The notes: generated by a model not told the origin, from the letters alone. Counted from the first letter of the stretch, positions 11,395 to 22,480 are shown. The stretch is 64,000 nt of DNA from Trichobilharzia szidati (GCA_944472155.2 OX235272.1:2836354-2900353), one strand, 5' to 3'. A program made the numbers and translations.

Positions 11395-11630
11395 TATTTT
11401 TGATTGGACAGTAGTCAGTAAATAGTGTAATGTGTTTAGTCCTATATTCGGTGCAGACTGCATTCTATCAGTCTCCGACCATCTAGCACCAACAGTTCAC
11501 AGTGCACTGTGATGGTAAGCCACCTAGTGGCATCGTGGCCACATTGCAAACTTGACTAATAGAATTCAGTCTGCACCAAGGAGAGGACTAGATACATTAA
11601 ACTAATAACTAACTAGTGTCCAATCAAAAC
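11395..11630. repeat. Foldback unit (SINE-C arm palindrome)
   Basis: Two imperfect inverted arms of about 85 bp. One runs from 'ttgattggacag', the other ends 'gtgtccaatcaaaa', with 'ggtgcagactg' and 'cagtctgcacc' in register. The arms match the 29.0-29.4 kb and 60.9 kb units. It has no coding capacity. It could be a MITE-like element or a foldback of SINE-C 3' ends. Confidence 0.7.
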
Positions 11631-11774
11631 AAATTATAGTAAAAATAATCAAACCACAAAAAGTAAAAGTTAGTGATCACACACATACTTGTTATACACA
11701 GTTTTATAGAATGCAAGAAGACAAGAATAATTACAATACAGGTCAGACTGTGTAAAGTTTAAGGTCGCACATAA

Positions 11775-12620
11775 TCGGTGATGAGTAACGACTGCCTGTC
11801 ATTTTTAGATGTACTCATAATCCGCCAAGAAGATGGGTCAGTAAAACGTTATGTCTGCAGAAAGTCCACATGGACGGGACAGTATTTAAATTATCATAGC
11901 TTCTGTCCACTACAGTGTGAAACAGCGTTGGCTAAGTGTTTGTTCAAACGCATTCACCGTAAATGAGCTACCGATACAATTGAAGAAGAAAGACAACACC
12001 TCACTGAAATATTGTTAGATAACAATTAGCCGCTTAGATTTATTAGGCGTTACGGAAGTGTCAACCATAGAGCTCTACCGATCCAATCAGCTCCTAAAAA
12101 GGGTGTTTACATGTCTTTGCCGTTTAGAGGTGATCAACAAAGTCTAGTCACTAGACAAAGACTCAAGGCGGCAATTAATAGAACTTATTAGGCAGCTAAA
12201 CTTATCTTCATAGAGAAAACGAGAACTACACTGTCCTGTAAACATTATCCGAACGATAGTGACACATCTCATTGTGTTTACCAATTTACATGTATATGTA
12301 GACACACGTACATAGGGAGGACCCATCGGTCTCTGCAGGTTAGGGCTACAGAACAAATTCCAAAGTGGCTGCAACAACAAATAAAATCGCCAGACACAAC
12401 TGCTCCCGGAAATAGACATCCAACCATATCTTTAGCGAAACACATTATAGAGACGGGTCATAAGGTTGATTTCAACAATGCCTTTAAGCCCATATTTAAA
12501 ACAAGGTTGGGTCATATACTTAAATTCGTTGAAGCCTTGGCTATTGAAACGACTTAAACCTGCCTGTCTTATGTGTCCAAAAGTTATTTGTTATTACTTT
12601 AAACCTGCCTTGATAATCCA
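11775..12620 (+). pseudogene. PLE-C group: RT end, connector and endonuclease, broken
   Basis: Starts with CLSFLDVLIIRQEDGS and GQYLNYHSFCP, the end of the PLE reverse transcriptase. A degraded connector follows, then the endonuclease lead HCVYQFTCICRHTYIGRTHR, EQIPKWLQQQ, SLAKHIIETGHKVDF and a decayed C-terminus. The YIG motif is present. Frame changes and stops separate the parts, so no single open frame survives. Confidence 0.7.
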
Positions 12621-13019
12621 ATTTAGAACCAAGGATCAATTCACTTCATAATATTTTCAACACTTACTTTGCTTTGTTTTGTTACTCACACCTTTGCGTC
12701 ATCTCACTACCCATTATCTGTGACCTTGACCTGTACACAATCTGACGTGTACTGTAATGATTTATGCCTTCTGTAAAACTGTGTATGACAAGTACGTGTG
12801 TAATCAGAATGTCCGAAATGTGTTGCGCAAATACAATTCACGTTTCAGATAAACTACGTCTTGTCGAAAGTTAGCGAAACATAATGAATAATTACTAAGT
12901 AATGTATTTAATAATAATTCTTGTCGTAATTTTCTGTTTATTTACTAATATAAAAAGTTTATCAATTCTTTCCTGATATTTGTGTGTTCACGTAAAACTC
13001 GTGTTAAATATGGCACATT
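12621..13019. other. Probable PLE 3' UTR, otherwise nothing
   Basis: AT-rich sequence directly after a PLE C-terminus on the plus strand. It is likely 3' UTR of that copy. No gene or tRNA-like box is seen. Confidence 0.35.
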
Positions 13020-13560
13020 GGATACGTATATGATTGAGTAGCAATCCATTCCAACCATCCAGCATGGTTGCGAAAAGGCAATAGTGGTGGTATGCGGAGT
13101 ACGACAGTTGAACACATGGTTAACACTGATCATTCCATCTCCATAAACGCCTCCCGCTTCAAAGTAATCTACAGAGTCAAGAATAACTTACCAAAGGCAA
13201 TACGGTTTCGTCTTCTTTCTATTGTTGGAGCTCTGGTCATTCACATAGAGAAGCCGGAGCTGTATTTGCAAAAGAGAATTACTCAACCACTTCTATTGTT
13301 ATGGTAACAATTTTGTTGATTTTTGATGAATTTATTTTGCTTGTTTATTTAATTGCTTACAATTCTTGTATTCATTTATAACTCTTACGTAATTTCGTAT
13401 TGTCTACTTTGTTTCAATGTGCATCTTGAGTACAACTCATTCATAAGACTATTCATATTATTACGTAACTCCTTTTTAACAACTGTTTGGGACAACTCAT
13501 CACCTTTGTTATTACTACTTTAGTTTCACTAACACCCAATTTTCTTGACCGTTTTTGTAT
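13020..13560 (+). pseudogene. PLE-C group C-terminus and 3' UTR
   Basis: The frame 13068-13307 reads VNTDHSISINASRFKVIYRV and ends LQKRITQPLLLLW, the typical end of the PLE endonuclease ORF in this window. AT-rich 3' UTR follows and resembles the one after 36.53 kb. The GIY-YIG core is missing. Confidence 0.7.
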
Positions 13561-14250
13561 TACGTAACTCCACGCAAAACTTACCAATTCTCATCTGTTT
13601 AGTTATGATCGAGAAGATTCGTGGCTCAGCACAAAATCATCCATCTGAGCTACAACTCTTTTCCATCATATCTAAATCTTACGAGCGAAACACGCTTCTC
13701 TCTGTTCGAAAGTTGAAAGATTTTGCCAAAAGGCAAGGATCCACCAGAAAACAATTATTCTTTCTCCACGAGTGCCTTCGGTCATCAAATCCTACCGACC
13801 AGTGTCAGATACAAACCACAACCGCCCAATGGGATGGAAATTGGCCGAACAATGTAGAAGGCGAATGGTCAAATTAATGATTACAGACGCACATTATCGG
13901 ATCAATAAATATCAAGAAATAATAGATGTCTGAAAAGAATAATTAGAGGAAACCCTCAACCAGGAAGACTTGTCAACGCTGATCGCCACAATTACATTGT
14001 CAAGTGGAAAACACAGAGAACACAGTCGAAGAGTCCTCTAAACCAAGCTAGCCAAGATTAGAAAACAACAACCAGACAATACACCTATTGAGACTGCGTA
14101 GTCAACCTATCAAAACAACCACTATCAAAAATGGAACAACAACTACTACAAAAAGGATTAAACTACAACACCGGAGATGCTTTGAAAACTGATTTCTTCG
14201 ATGCCCTTGAATCATTACTCAAATCATCAAACATCTCATCTGTTTAGTTA
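13560..14250 (+). pseudogene. PLE N-terminal region remnant
   Basis: After a broken segment (13620-13880, GSAQNHPSELQLFSIISKS) the plus strand near 14110-14250 encodes LSKMEQQLLQKGLNY and DFFDALESLLKSS, then a stop. The pattern L-x-x-x-E-x-x-L-L-x-K-G-L is the conserved start of PLE reverse transcriptases. This is one of the few 5' portions in the window. Confidence 0.55.
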
Positions 14251-14324
14251 AAATAACCATAACAAATTGTTTTGACAAACTTAATGTACACATACATACA
14301 AAATAACCCATATATATTTGCGAC

Positions 14325-14365
14325 CGTACAGCTAAGAAAATGAATTCGTCGAAAAAAGAGAAATA
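14325..14365 (+). ncRNA. Hammerhead-like terminal motif (PLE-B type), degenerate
   Basis: 'gtacagctaag' followed by 'aatgaattcgtcgaaaa' resembles a hammerhead with a very short GAATTC stem before CGAAA. Similar strings occur at 40.88 and 42.82 kb. The core CUGAUGA is not intact. Confidence 0.3.
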
Positions 14366-14389
14366 ACAGGTTTAGTATAATGAAGAGGC

Positions 14390-15000
14390 TAAATTGTGAA
14401 TGGTTCACTGGAGATCATGTCATTACGAATCTCATAATAATTAGTGTCATCCTCCGAAGAGATACAAGAAAAAAGTTTCGAACAAATAGGAGGATGTTCA
14501 GTATCAGACACGATGACTTTAGTTAACTGCTGGCAAGAATCCATACGCCTGTCCAGAGTAATGTCAGTTATTTGAGTCAGAGGCACACACCACTAACCCT
14601 ACTCACAGCCTTCAGTGTTCTACTTAATATGATATAGTCTTTTTTGAGAATCCCAAAAAAGAATAGAGCAGAACAATAAATAAGAATGATTAGGATACAT
14701 GAATTAATAAATTGTAAACGATGATGTGGTTGAGTTAGGTCAGAATGCCTCGACTTCTTTAGATAATAAGTTAAGAGAAAGATTTACTTAGAAGTCAACA
14801 AGGTATGAGATGATTAACAGAGACTGGAGGAGAAACTGATGCCAAGAGAAGGGATATCCAATTGACTCCCTATCACAGTGCCGTCAGTATTACAGGAATC
14901 ATGGGACTGGTTCAGCAAGCCCACGCAAGTTTTGATCTTATCTGAAACTAAAATCAACAGTATGGCATTTAGAGGGATTTAGTTTAAGACCATTTGAGTG
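14390..15000 (-). pseudogene. CR1-like C-terminal fragment
   Basis: The frame 14389-14586 (RRMDSCQQLTKVIVSDTEHP) aligns by eye with the C-terminal frame at 2333-2572. Upstream to 15000 lie scattered in-phase matches to the post-RT region, with stops. It is an old copy. Confidence 0.6.
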
Positions 15001-15009
15001 GAACATTTA

Positions 15010-15440
15010 GTTTTCACGAGTTTGACCACGGATCGATATCAGTTAGAGAAGCATTGAAAACCAGGGAGTACTGGTTTGGGGAATTATAGGCAGCATGTAC
15101 CCACTGGGGTTTGAACCCAGGACCTTCCGGTTAGAAGACAAGCTCGTATAACATTCAGCCACCAGGACGCGATTTAATGGCCAATGAATTCTAACTTCGC
15201 GTTAAATGACGAATGGGTAGAAGTTAGAATAGATGAGCCATTGAATCGGGTCCCAGTGGCTGAATGGTATACGAGCCAGCTTGTCTTGTAACTGGAAGGT
15301 CCTGGATTCGAACCTTAGCGGTGGGTGCGTACTGTTGATGATTCCGAAACTAGGATGAAACAGCTGCCCAGTACTCCAGTGCTGGTTTTCAATGCTTCTC
15401 TAACTGATATCAATCTGTGGTCATACTCGTAAAAGCAAAT
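15010..15440. mobile_element. Head-to-head pair of SINE-A copies
   Basis: A minus copy (about 15010-15205) and a plus copy (about 15206-15440) meet at their 5' ends. Both keep the B-box-like sequence (reverse 'ggtttgaacccagg' near 15110; forward GGATTCGAACC near 15303). The plus copy has a hammerhead remnant CTGTTGATGATTCC then GGATGAAAC (15328-15362). Confidence 0.75.
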
Positions 15441-15599
15441 GTAAACCTTACAAATCAACTCTTGAAAACATTTAGTTAACCTCAGGTGGCAATTCATGAC
15501 TAAACCCACCCCTCTAACTTTATTGTATGTCCACAAGAATAACCAAAATCTTCATACAATTCTTTCCATCCATAAATTTGATTAAAGCAAGAACGACAA

Positions 15600-16135
15600 A
15601 TATACAACGATAATCTGAGCTCATTTTTTTTTATTTCGTGGATTCTTCTCAACTGGGTACAACCTGAACAATACCAAAATTATAAATTAAATTAAAGATC
15701 TGAACATACTTTGTTTTACAAGGATAAGGAGTAATTGATTGGAACTAAGAGTGACATTGGTGAGGAATGATGTAATTTGTTAAATAATTAACAATGAAAA
15801 GGATCGACTATTCATAGGAGAATCTCATGACTAAGCTTCGAAACAAAAGGATAAAGTTCAACATGTGTTTTGTGGGTAGAATCAAAGTTTAACTAGAAAG
15901 AAGATAAAAGGTTACGTAACCATAGGTCCCAAAACGGGGTGTCAGATGAGTCATGTTCAGACGAAAAAATTAAGGCTTCTAAACAGGAGACAAGATGACG
16001 TAGTGAAATTTGTATGCTTTGTTATCACAAAGGCAGTGCAAGGCACACCACTGTCTCTTTCTGAGTAAATAGATTTAGTTTTAGCCTTTTGATGGCGATT
16101 GCCGCAGCAAAACGAAGCAAACTAGGTTTCTTTTT
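15600..16135 (-). mobile_element. PLE-C group C-terminus, 3' UTR and hammerhead-like end
   Basis: The minus strand at 16040-16130 encodes LLRFAAAIAIKRLK and LFTQKETVV, the usual PLE ORF end, followed by a stop. About 370 bp of 3' UTR runs to a motif at 15630-15675 in which TTGAGAAGAATCC precedes CGAAA. This is a 5'-truncated copy. Confidence 0.65.
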
Positions 16136-16860
16136 CAATATAGAAAATATCCCCATTTAGACATTTGGAAAACAGAAAGATTGAGCGAACAAATATTTTG
16201 CTTTTCAATTAGATCCTCATCTCTGGCTCTACTCTAACATATATAGCATTTTTGTTACAATACACAACAGTTTACCAAACAAGTGGTGATATGTTTGTTA
16301 ACAATAATTAAAGTGTCAAAATGTCAATGGGTTGATAATTAACGAAGAAAATCAATCCATAGCTACACCATCAATTTGCCTGTAATATTCCTTATTGAAT
16401 AAGAAATGAACTTTCATTGTACATCTTAAAATAAGTTCCTTCAAGGTGGATATAGAAATCCCGATGTCTATGTTTCGTGTAGTAATCTCCTCACATATAA
16501 AATCCTCTGTCTCCATTAACGGTGCATTGGTGAACAAGGAGGATACATCAAAAGATATCATAAACTTGTCCCTCACATTAAGATCTCTTATTTTGTCAAC
16601 AAATTCAAAACTGCCATTTACACTATGTTTTACCAATTCATTATGCAGAGGCTTTAGCAGCTTCACTAGCCATTTTGCTGTTGCGTGATATGGGGAATTA
16701 CACATGTCCAACACTGGTCGAAGCGGCAAACCGATTTTGTGCACTTTTGGTAGTCCATATAATCTTGGGTGTAACCGTGCCAGTAGGCTTTAAAGATTCA
16801 TATAAACCGTCTATGATACTACTTTGTTGTTTAAGTCTTTTTAGTGACTCAATTAGTTAT
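16136..16860 (-). pseudogene. PLE reverse transcriptase fragment joined to 3' UTR
   Basis: RT N-terminal half: YGLPKVHKIGLPLRPVLDMC, then AKWLVKLLKPLHNEL, FEFVDKIRDL, motif A MISFDVSSLFTNAPL, ending at IDGVAMD just before the expected SPLGP. A frameshift lies within TPR/LYGLPK. At 16352 the coding sequence jumps to a 3' UTR-like segment matching 22.27-22.48 kb, so the RT palm with YVDD, the connector and the endonuclease are deleted. This is the clearest PLE RT in the window. Confidence 0.75.
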
Positions 16861-17425
16861 TTCTTTTGCTTGTTGATTATTTTGAATGACTTCAAGTTGT
16901 CTACATTATGACCAGTGTCTAGTAAAAGGCGTGAAATCGCACTGTTTAGTGCTTGTGGGCCCTTTAGTCTCAGGTTCTTTAGTATGTGTTCAGAGATGCA
17001 TACAATAATTCTTCTCTCTCTTCTTCCAGTGTATATGCTTTGGCACGTACATTTAAATTGGTAGACGCAGTCGAAAGTGACATGAGGTGGGAGTTTTTCC
17101 ACTTTTGACTGTCTTCAATAACAGGTCCTTTGATAAACACATACAAGCTTCGCAGCTGGATATGATCTTTTCAGGGCAGCGTTCAGTCTGCATCTTATTC
17201 TACTTTCAGTATCGTCACCTTTGAAGGTAAGCTGTAGAAGGATGGATTTTTTTCTCTACTGTGCTGTACTCCACCTTCTCAAGACTACGTTTTCCATGTT
17301 TGTCGATGAACATCTGTGGGTAACCATTATCACGCAGACATTTTTCAACAGTGCGTACTTCTTCCTCCACTTTTTCTTCAGAACAAAGCTTCCTTACACC
17401 ATCAAACAGTGTTCTCACCAATCCT
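16860..17425 (-). pseudogene. PLE connector and GIY-YIG endonuclease, broken
   Basis: Connector 17215-17421 (VEKCLRDNGYPQMFIDKHG, VEKKIHP), then a frame change. The endonuclease lead and core are CVYQFKCTCQSIYTGRR, with YTG instead of YIG, EHILKNLRLKG and LLLDTGHNVD. The frame ends at KIINKQKK where it abuts the RT fragment. Because the endonuclease precedes RT on this strand, two partial copies are joined, not one element. Confidence 0.75.
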
Positions 17426-17459
17426 TTTTTGTAAGTTATAGGGCAGAAACCTTCATGAC

Positions 17460-17610
17460 CTGGCCATTAAATTGGGTCCCAGTGGCTGAATGGTCCACGA
17501 GCTCACCTTGTAACCCAAAGGTCCGGGTTTCGAATCCTGGTGGTGGGTGTGCGCTGTTGAAGAGTCCCAAATTAGGACAAAACATCCGGCCAATCCTGTA
17601 AAAAGTGGAT
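17460..17610 (+). mobile_element. SINE-A copy, 3'-truncated
   Basis: A box TGGCTGAATGG, B box GGTTTCGAATCC and a hammerhead remnant CTGTTGAAGAGTCCC, then GGACAAAAC, where the GAAA core has become AAAA. It stops soon after. Confidence 0.75.
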
Positions 17611-18029
17611 ACACTTGGGTGCAATCTGTTTTAGGTAAAAAAGGTGAACAAACTTACAAAATCTATCACAATAAAGCTGTTTTGAACTATTTTTTTTTCA
17701 ATTTTCATTTGAACCAATGCATGTTTATGCTCACTGACCTGGTTTTGCTCTGTGCGTGTGTGTGAGAAAGATATCAGTTGGATTGAGTTTATCCATATTC
17801 TACACAGTTATTATTATTTTTTTCACATAGTCAGTCATATCTTTGTGTGCGTGACGTGAAACTGTATCACTATGGGTGTTTTCAACACACACACACACCC
17901 ATGAGAATATCACTAATATCATTCATGGTGGTAATGCTGAGATAATTTATGTGTATTTTTCTAGAAATTTATGTTGTGAAAATATGAAGTCGTGTTTATT
18001 AAATAGACAGGTGAACTTGTCTACTGTTC

Positions 18030-18335
18030 AGTAGTTACACTCCATCATTCTTTGTGGTTGTGAAACGTGGTCGTTGAATGTGGAAGATAATAAAGAGACT
18101 AGGTGGTTTTGACCATAGGTGTTTCAGTTCTGTCTCTCCTGTCAGGTGACGTAATATAGTGAATGAATAGTATTGCGGTTAGACGTAAAGTGTTACATGA
18201 GTAGGGAAAGTTAATTGATTGAGATGGTTAGGGCACGTACTGCGAATTCCATCTGGTGGTCTGTTTCGTCGAGCAACGTCAGCTGACATAAGATTAGGTT
18301 AGTGAAAGTTAGGGACTATCAAATAATAATCGCGT
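18030..18335 (+). pseudogene. Non-LTR ORF2 C-terminal remnant
   Basis: Interrupted frames carry the pattern C-E-T-W, then a HRLRWLGHV-like stretch (here 'ttgattgagatggttagggcacgtac'), common to C-termini of several non-LTR elements including NLTR-B at 62.07 kb. There are many stops. Confidence 0.5.
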
Positions 18336-18575
18336 TGGTGGCATAGTGGTTAGGACGCTCGCCAATCATGCACATCGTCCGGGGTTCGATCCCCGGCCAC
18401 TGACGCACTCCTTTACCTCGCTAAGCCAGAAATAATGCTGATGAAGAGGAAAGGTTGGGCATGAGGCCAGCAACCCCATCCTGTAAAAATAAACACCACT
18501 GCTACAGAAACTTCAAGCCACTAGCTTGAAGTCCTGTGTTCCACTGGGGAACGTGAAGGATTGAAAAAAGAAATC
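18336..18575 (+). mobile_element. SINE-B2 copy (tRNA head, RTE-like tail)
   Basis: tRNA-like head with A box TGGCATAGTGG and B box GGGTTCGATCC. Body 'aaggttgggcatgagg'. Tail 'cttgaagtcctgtgttccac' then 'tggggaacgtgaagga', closely similar to the RTE 3' end at 33.53 kb. It has a short A-rich end. Confidence 0.8.
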
Positions 18576-18614
18576 ACATAATAATGTAAGTGTAGAATTT
18601 GGGTATTGTGGTAG

Positions 18615-19260
18615 AATGTAATTCCATATTAGATAAGTTTATTTCGAATAACACAAAGTTATAATACAGTAGTAATAATTGGATGACAAGGTTTCGAGCA
18701 CAATCCCTTGCTACTCCCAATCATATCAGTTTAGTCACACGGCTTCACAGTTTGTCGTATATTTTCTGTCTTTCTGTTTCTCTAACTTCCCTTTGTTGTA
18801 TGTTGCCATTTCCCATATCTTCAGTATAGGCGTTGTGTCATTCTGTCTCTCCACCCAACTATATTACTCTCTAATACTCTCACCCTCTCCATCCCACCCC
18901 ACTGTATGCTTGTATGCAAGTAAATGCAATGCAGTGACTGGGATTTTTCTAGGTTAGCCAACTTATTAGGATCAATTATTCTAGGTCTAGCTAAATTTTT
19001 ATGTTCCAATAATCTAGTTGGCCAGGATCTATTAGTTTGACTGACCTATGTAACTGGCCTCACTAATAGTCATTACATGGTATTTGGTATATTATATTAT
19101 TTTTCTTAATTGGATCTATCGGGCAGGTCTTTAAACCGACAAAGTTTATATCTGTGTGAGTTGACTGGTTGATTTATGTGCCACCTTAATTCCAGCCTCC
19201 TTAAGAATCCTCTGTAACGCCTCTGACATTTCTTCTTTATACGGCAGTATTACATCAATG
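18615..19260 (-). pseudogene. PLE-A copy, decayed
   Basis: The minus strand near 19170-19250 gives the connector with YKEEMSEALQRILKEAGIK-like content, then the endonuclease with YIGQ near 19040 and RLLEHKNLARPRI, then frame 18821-19009 to the C-terminus. The 3' terminal repeat 'gatgacaaggtttcgagc' lies at 18681-18698. Several stops are present. Confidence 0.65.
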
Positions 19261-19324
19261 CATCAATCCTATAACTGTCGGTGTGCTCCACTTAAAGGAG
19301 GGTGGGCACTGTTTGGGTGTATTT

Positions 19325-19475
19325 CCCCGAGATTAATTCTTCCTTCCGAAAATTTCTGCTCATTACAGATCCTTTGCCTTCCTTTTTTCTCTTTTCCTGC
19401 CTTCGTGTGTGCTTTATGAAGTGTAGCAACTTGAACTGCAGCACTTCCACGTAAAGTTCTACATTGAAACTTCCC
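19325..19475 (+). mobile_element. NLTR-B 3'-end fragment
   Basis: 'tgtgtgctttatgaagtgt' followed by 'gcaacttgaactgc' and 'aaagttctacattgaaac' matches the 3' ends at 61.93 and 62.52 kb. About 150 bp is kept. Confidence 0.6.
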
Positions 19476-19619
19476 TTCAATTTACTTCCATGTGATTATA
19501 AGGCTAAAAGTCACACTGAGAACCAGGTAGACTACGTTGAACAGGACACCAGTGGTACTTTTCGGAAAATTCAAGTCCGGAAGAAATGAAAGTCTTAGAG
19601 TTTGTATCTGGTTATGTGT

Positions 19620-19860
19620 TTTTTTATTCCTTTATGTTCCCGTTGGAAAATAGGGCTTCAAGCTAGAGCTTTGAATTTTCTGTAGCACCAGTAGTATCTA
19701 TTTTTACGGGATGGGGTTGACAACCTCATACTAAACCTTCCCTTTTTAACAGTCTTATTACTAGCTTAATTATGTAAAGGAGAGCGTCGGCCGGGGATCG
19801 AACCCCAAACCATATGCGTGGTCAACGTGCATTCTACCGTTGTGTCACTGACGCTGTGTG
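19620..19860 (-). mobile_element. SINE-B2 copy
   Basis: Reverse orientation. The RTE-like tail lies at 19625-19665, the body 'acgggatggggttgacaacc' in the middle, and the tRNA-like head with B box (reverse 'ggatcgaacccc') at 19795-19857. Confidence 0.75.
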
Positions 19861-20459
19861 CCTACTTCGATAATATCCAAAAAACTCACAGCAGAAGCAC
19901 CCCGCAGAAGGTAGTGGGGTTTATACTGGTAGGAATGAGGTCTTAGGTCAGAATTTCATCCGAACCCTACTTCCACGAACTAACCCTACCAAAACGAGTG
20001 TGATATATGCATACTACTTCGTAACTCATACACTTACGGAGTCTAACAAGGTTAAATTGCTTGTTATCTTTATCAATCCATTTACTCGATAACGTAAAAT
20101 TAGGTCACAGGAAAGGATATTGATCAAGTTATCTTATATAAGCTGAGATTATGCTAATTTGATGTACACCTGATCTGATTCCGATGGAGTACATATAAAT
20201 CCTAACAGTTGTTTCCTTTTCTCAATGAACCAAAATGATGTAATTTACCAGTATACACAACGTGAAATTAAAAGGCACTGGTGATTTTTAGGAAACGTTT
20301 GTATTCGAAAACAGTCAATTCAAACAAACAATGGTAGAACTACACGTAACCGTTGAGTCCATATTAAGACAAAATAAAGATTCACTGATAGAGTGAGAGT
20401 TAATCAAAACATACAATATCATGGCCAACCTTTGAATTTTTATTCATCTAATCCATACC
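19861..20459. other. No recognised feature
   Basis: AT-rich sequence without a supported gene or repeat. Confidence 0.4.
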
Positions 20460-20760
20460 TAAAATATGGAGAGACTGATAAAAGAAGGTTTGTTTATCGA
20501 ATCAACTGCAAACATGTGTAATAGGAATGATTCAACACCTGTCCAATCAGATATCTGGAAAATTATGCTACCCCAACGACGACAAATAGAAGAGAACAAA
20601 GGAAACTATAAAATTCAAGTTTCGAATTTGTGTGGTAATAATTGATATGATTATGAACAATAATAAATTGTGTTCGAAACTCTGTCATCCAGTAAACAAG
20701 ACTGTTTCACTCACTGTGTGATATATCTAATAAACAAACTAATATGGAAGCACATACAGG
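20460..20760 (+). mobile_element. PLE-A 3' end
   Basis: C-terminal endonuclease words (CNRNDSTP-like, IWK, LPQRRQ) on the plus strand lead into the terminal hairpin and CGAAAC at 20655-20680 and the terminal repeat ending 'aaactaatatgg' at 20749. It is 5'-truncated. Confidence 0.7.
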
Positions 20761-21289
20761 CAGTCAGACAAGCGAGGTCATCTTTTACACAAACGAAGAA
20801 TGACATCCCGTTGATAAAAATCCATCTCCTAAATATTGAAAAGTAACACAGAAGAGGGGATAAGAAACTTTCGCAATAATCAAAAACAAAATATCATTTA
20901 GAAGAATATTAGCACACAGATTACCTAACTAAAAATTCACAACATTCTTTGCATTTTCTACTATTTGTAATAAGTTAAATCTAAGGTCAATTTCCTAAAA
21001 TTATATACCTATTGAAACTGAAACTGAAAGTCAAATGACCTTGATTTATGTTAGTTTAAACAAAAAGTACACAGAAAGGAATATGAAATCAATCCGTAAA
21101 TAGAAGGCGTACAAAAGAAACCTGTTCAACTAATTGTCTTTTTATACTGATCAGTTATATGAAGATTTAGGTGTTACTATGATAATGTGAAAAAATTCAA
21201 AATCCCGGTGATTTAATACTCAGTATTAATCAATAAAATAAATTTGAATAAGGCAATAAGAGCAGCATTCGCAAGATAAAATCAGCTGA
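20761..21289. other. No recognised feature
   Basis: AT-rich sequence; I see no gene. It could include an old PLE 3' UTR in reverse orientation, since a reverse hammerhead-like motif follows at 21295. Confidence 0.3.
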
Positions 21290-21294
21290 TGTTT

Positions 21295-21338
21295 TTGTTT
21301 CATAGGGTATTCATCAGCTGCATAGAACCTGAATAATA
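21295..21338 (-). ncRNA. Hammerhead-like motif, PLE-C group
   Basis: The minus strand reads GCAGCTGATGAATACCC, then TATGAAAC. CUGAUGA and GAAA are both intact but only eight bases lie between them, so stem II is minimal. It lies on the opposite strand to the PLE coding frame that begins at 21360, as expected if the PLE carries an inverted copy of its 3' end at its 5' side. Confidence 0.45.
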
Positions 21339-21359
21339 AACTATATATAAGCAACGAAT

Positions 21360-21941
21360 GTGAAACAATTTAAACATACTCTACCTAGGAGAGTCAGTAT
21401 GGCTACAGTTCCGAAAAAACCACTGTTCATAAAACTGCAGTTTCTCGGTGACAACATCAGCGAAATAATAACACAGCGCCTGAAGAATGCAGTTAAAACA
21501 GCTTACTATGCAGCAGAGGTACGTTGTCTCTTCACATCCAACCCTATTCTATGTTCGAGAAATAAGGATAAACTACCGAAATTCGCCTCCTCTCTGTGTA
21601 TCTACCAGTTTGACTGCAATTGCGGAGCCAGCTACATCGGGCGTACAATTAGGCAGGTTTATCATCTCATTTCCGAAAATCACCCAGCATGCTTAAACGA
21701 GGGACAAACAAGATCTATTCGTAGCTCTATTTTAGCACACCTTGTAGATAGTGAGCATAAGGTTGACGTTAATACAGCATTTAAAATTATTTATCGCATT
21801 CCTACTAACCTTAATTTTGCTTTACGAGTTCGTCTTCTACATACAGCTGAAGCAATAGGAATCCACCTGAAGAAGCCAAACCTGTGTGTTCAGAAGAAAT
21901 TTGTACAGCCACTTTCCTTACCTTGGCCATCGTTACATTAA
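21360..21941 (+). CDS. PLE connector plus GIY-YIG endonuclease, partial
   Basis: 193 codons. VPKKPLFIKLQFLGDN starts the connector end at about residue 18. The endonuclease lead is SLCIYQFDCNCGASYIGRTI (about 80-100), then ENHPACLNEG, SSILAHLVDSEHKVDV and FKIIYRIPTN, with the C-terminus VQPLSLPWPSLH. The GIY-YIG core and the Cys and His pattern of the domain are present. The frame is open but lacks the reverse transcriptase, and its first Met is not a real start. It would cut DNA if it were part of a whole element; here it is a relic. Confidence 0.7.
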   Translation: MKQFKHTLPRRVSMATVPKKPLFIKLQFLGDNISEIITQRLKNAVKTAYYAAEVRCLFTSNPILCSRNKDKLPKFASSLCIYQFDCNCGASYIGRTIRQVYHLISENHPACLNEGQTRSIRSSILAHLVDSEHKVDVNTAFKIIYRIPTNLNFALRVRLLHTAEAIGIHLKKPNLCVQKKFVQPLSLPWPSLH

Positions 21942-22480
21942 TGTATAAACCGGACTACTTCGCCCCCCTCCCCCTAAACCTTTAAAAATTATAAAAATTA
22001 TAATTGTCCAAATTATTTTATTATTTTTCTGACTACTTCATCTTGAATTACATGTTATCCTTGTAAAATTATTTTATTCTTATGACCACTTCATCCTTAA
22101 TTACGAGTTATCATTGTCCAAATCGTTTTATTTTCTTCACCAATCTGTTACACAATCAACCTGTGCACACGCTTATTCCTTAATTACTACCCCTCATTTT
22201 CCCAAAATTATGCATTATGCAATCCATGTGTTGTAACCATTTCTACCTTTTAATTGTGTGTATTAATTTTCTTCGTTAATTATCACCTCCGCTTGACATG
22301 TTGATACTGATTAACAAACACATCAGTGCCACTTGAATGGTAAACTGTTGTGTATTGTATCAAAAATTCTATAGTTGCATATTAGAGTAGAACCAGAGAT
22401 GAGGATCTAATTGAAAAGAGTAAATATTTCTTCGCTCAATCCTTCCGTTTCCTAAATGTTTAAATGGGGATTTTTTTATA
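21360..22480 (+). mobile_element. PLE-C group element, 5'-truncated with 3' UTR
   Basis: The coding part at 21360-21941 is followed by a 3' UTR with a C-rich run at 21961-21976 and a segment (22270-22480) that recurs after the RT fragment at 16.35 kb. A relative with the same C-terminus lies at 57.1-57.8 kb on the minus strand. Confidence 0.7.

Noticed and set aside
18340..18410. tRNA gene
   Set aside because: A and B boxes are present but there is no full cloverleaf; it is the SINE-B2 head, as in all similar sites.
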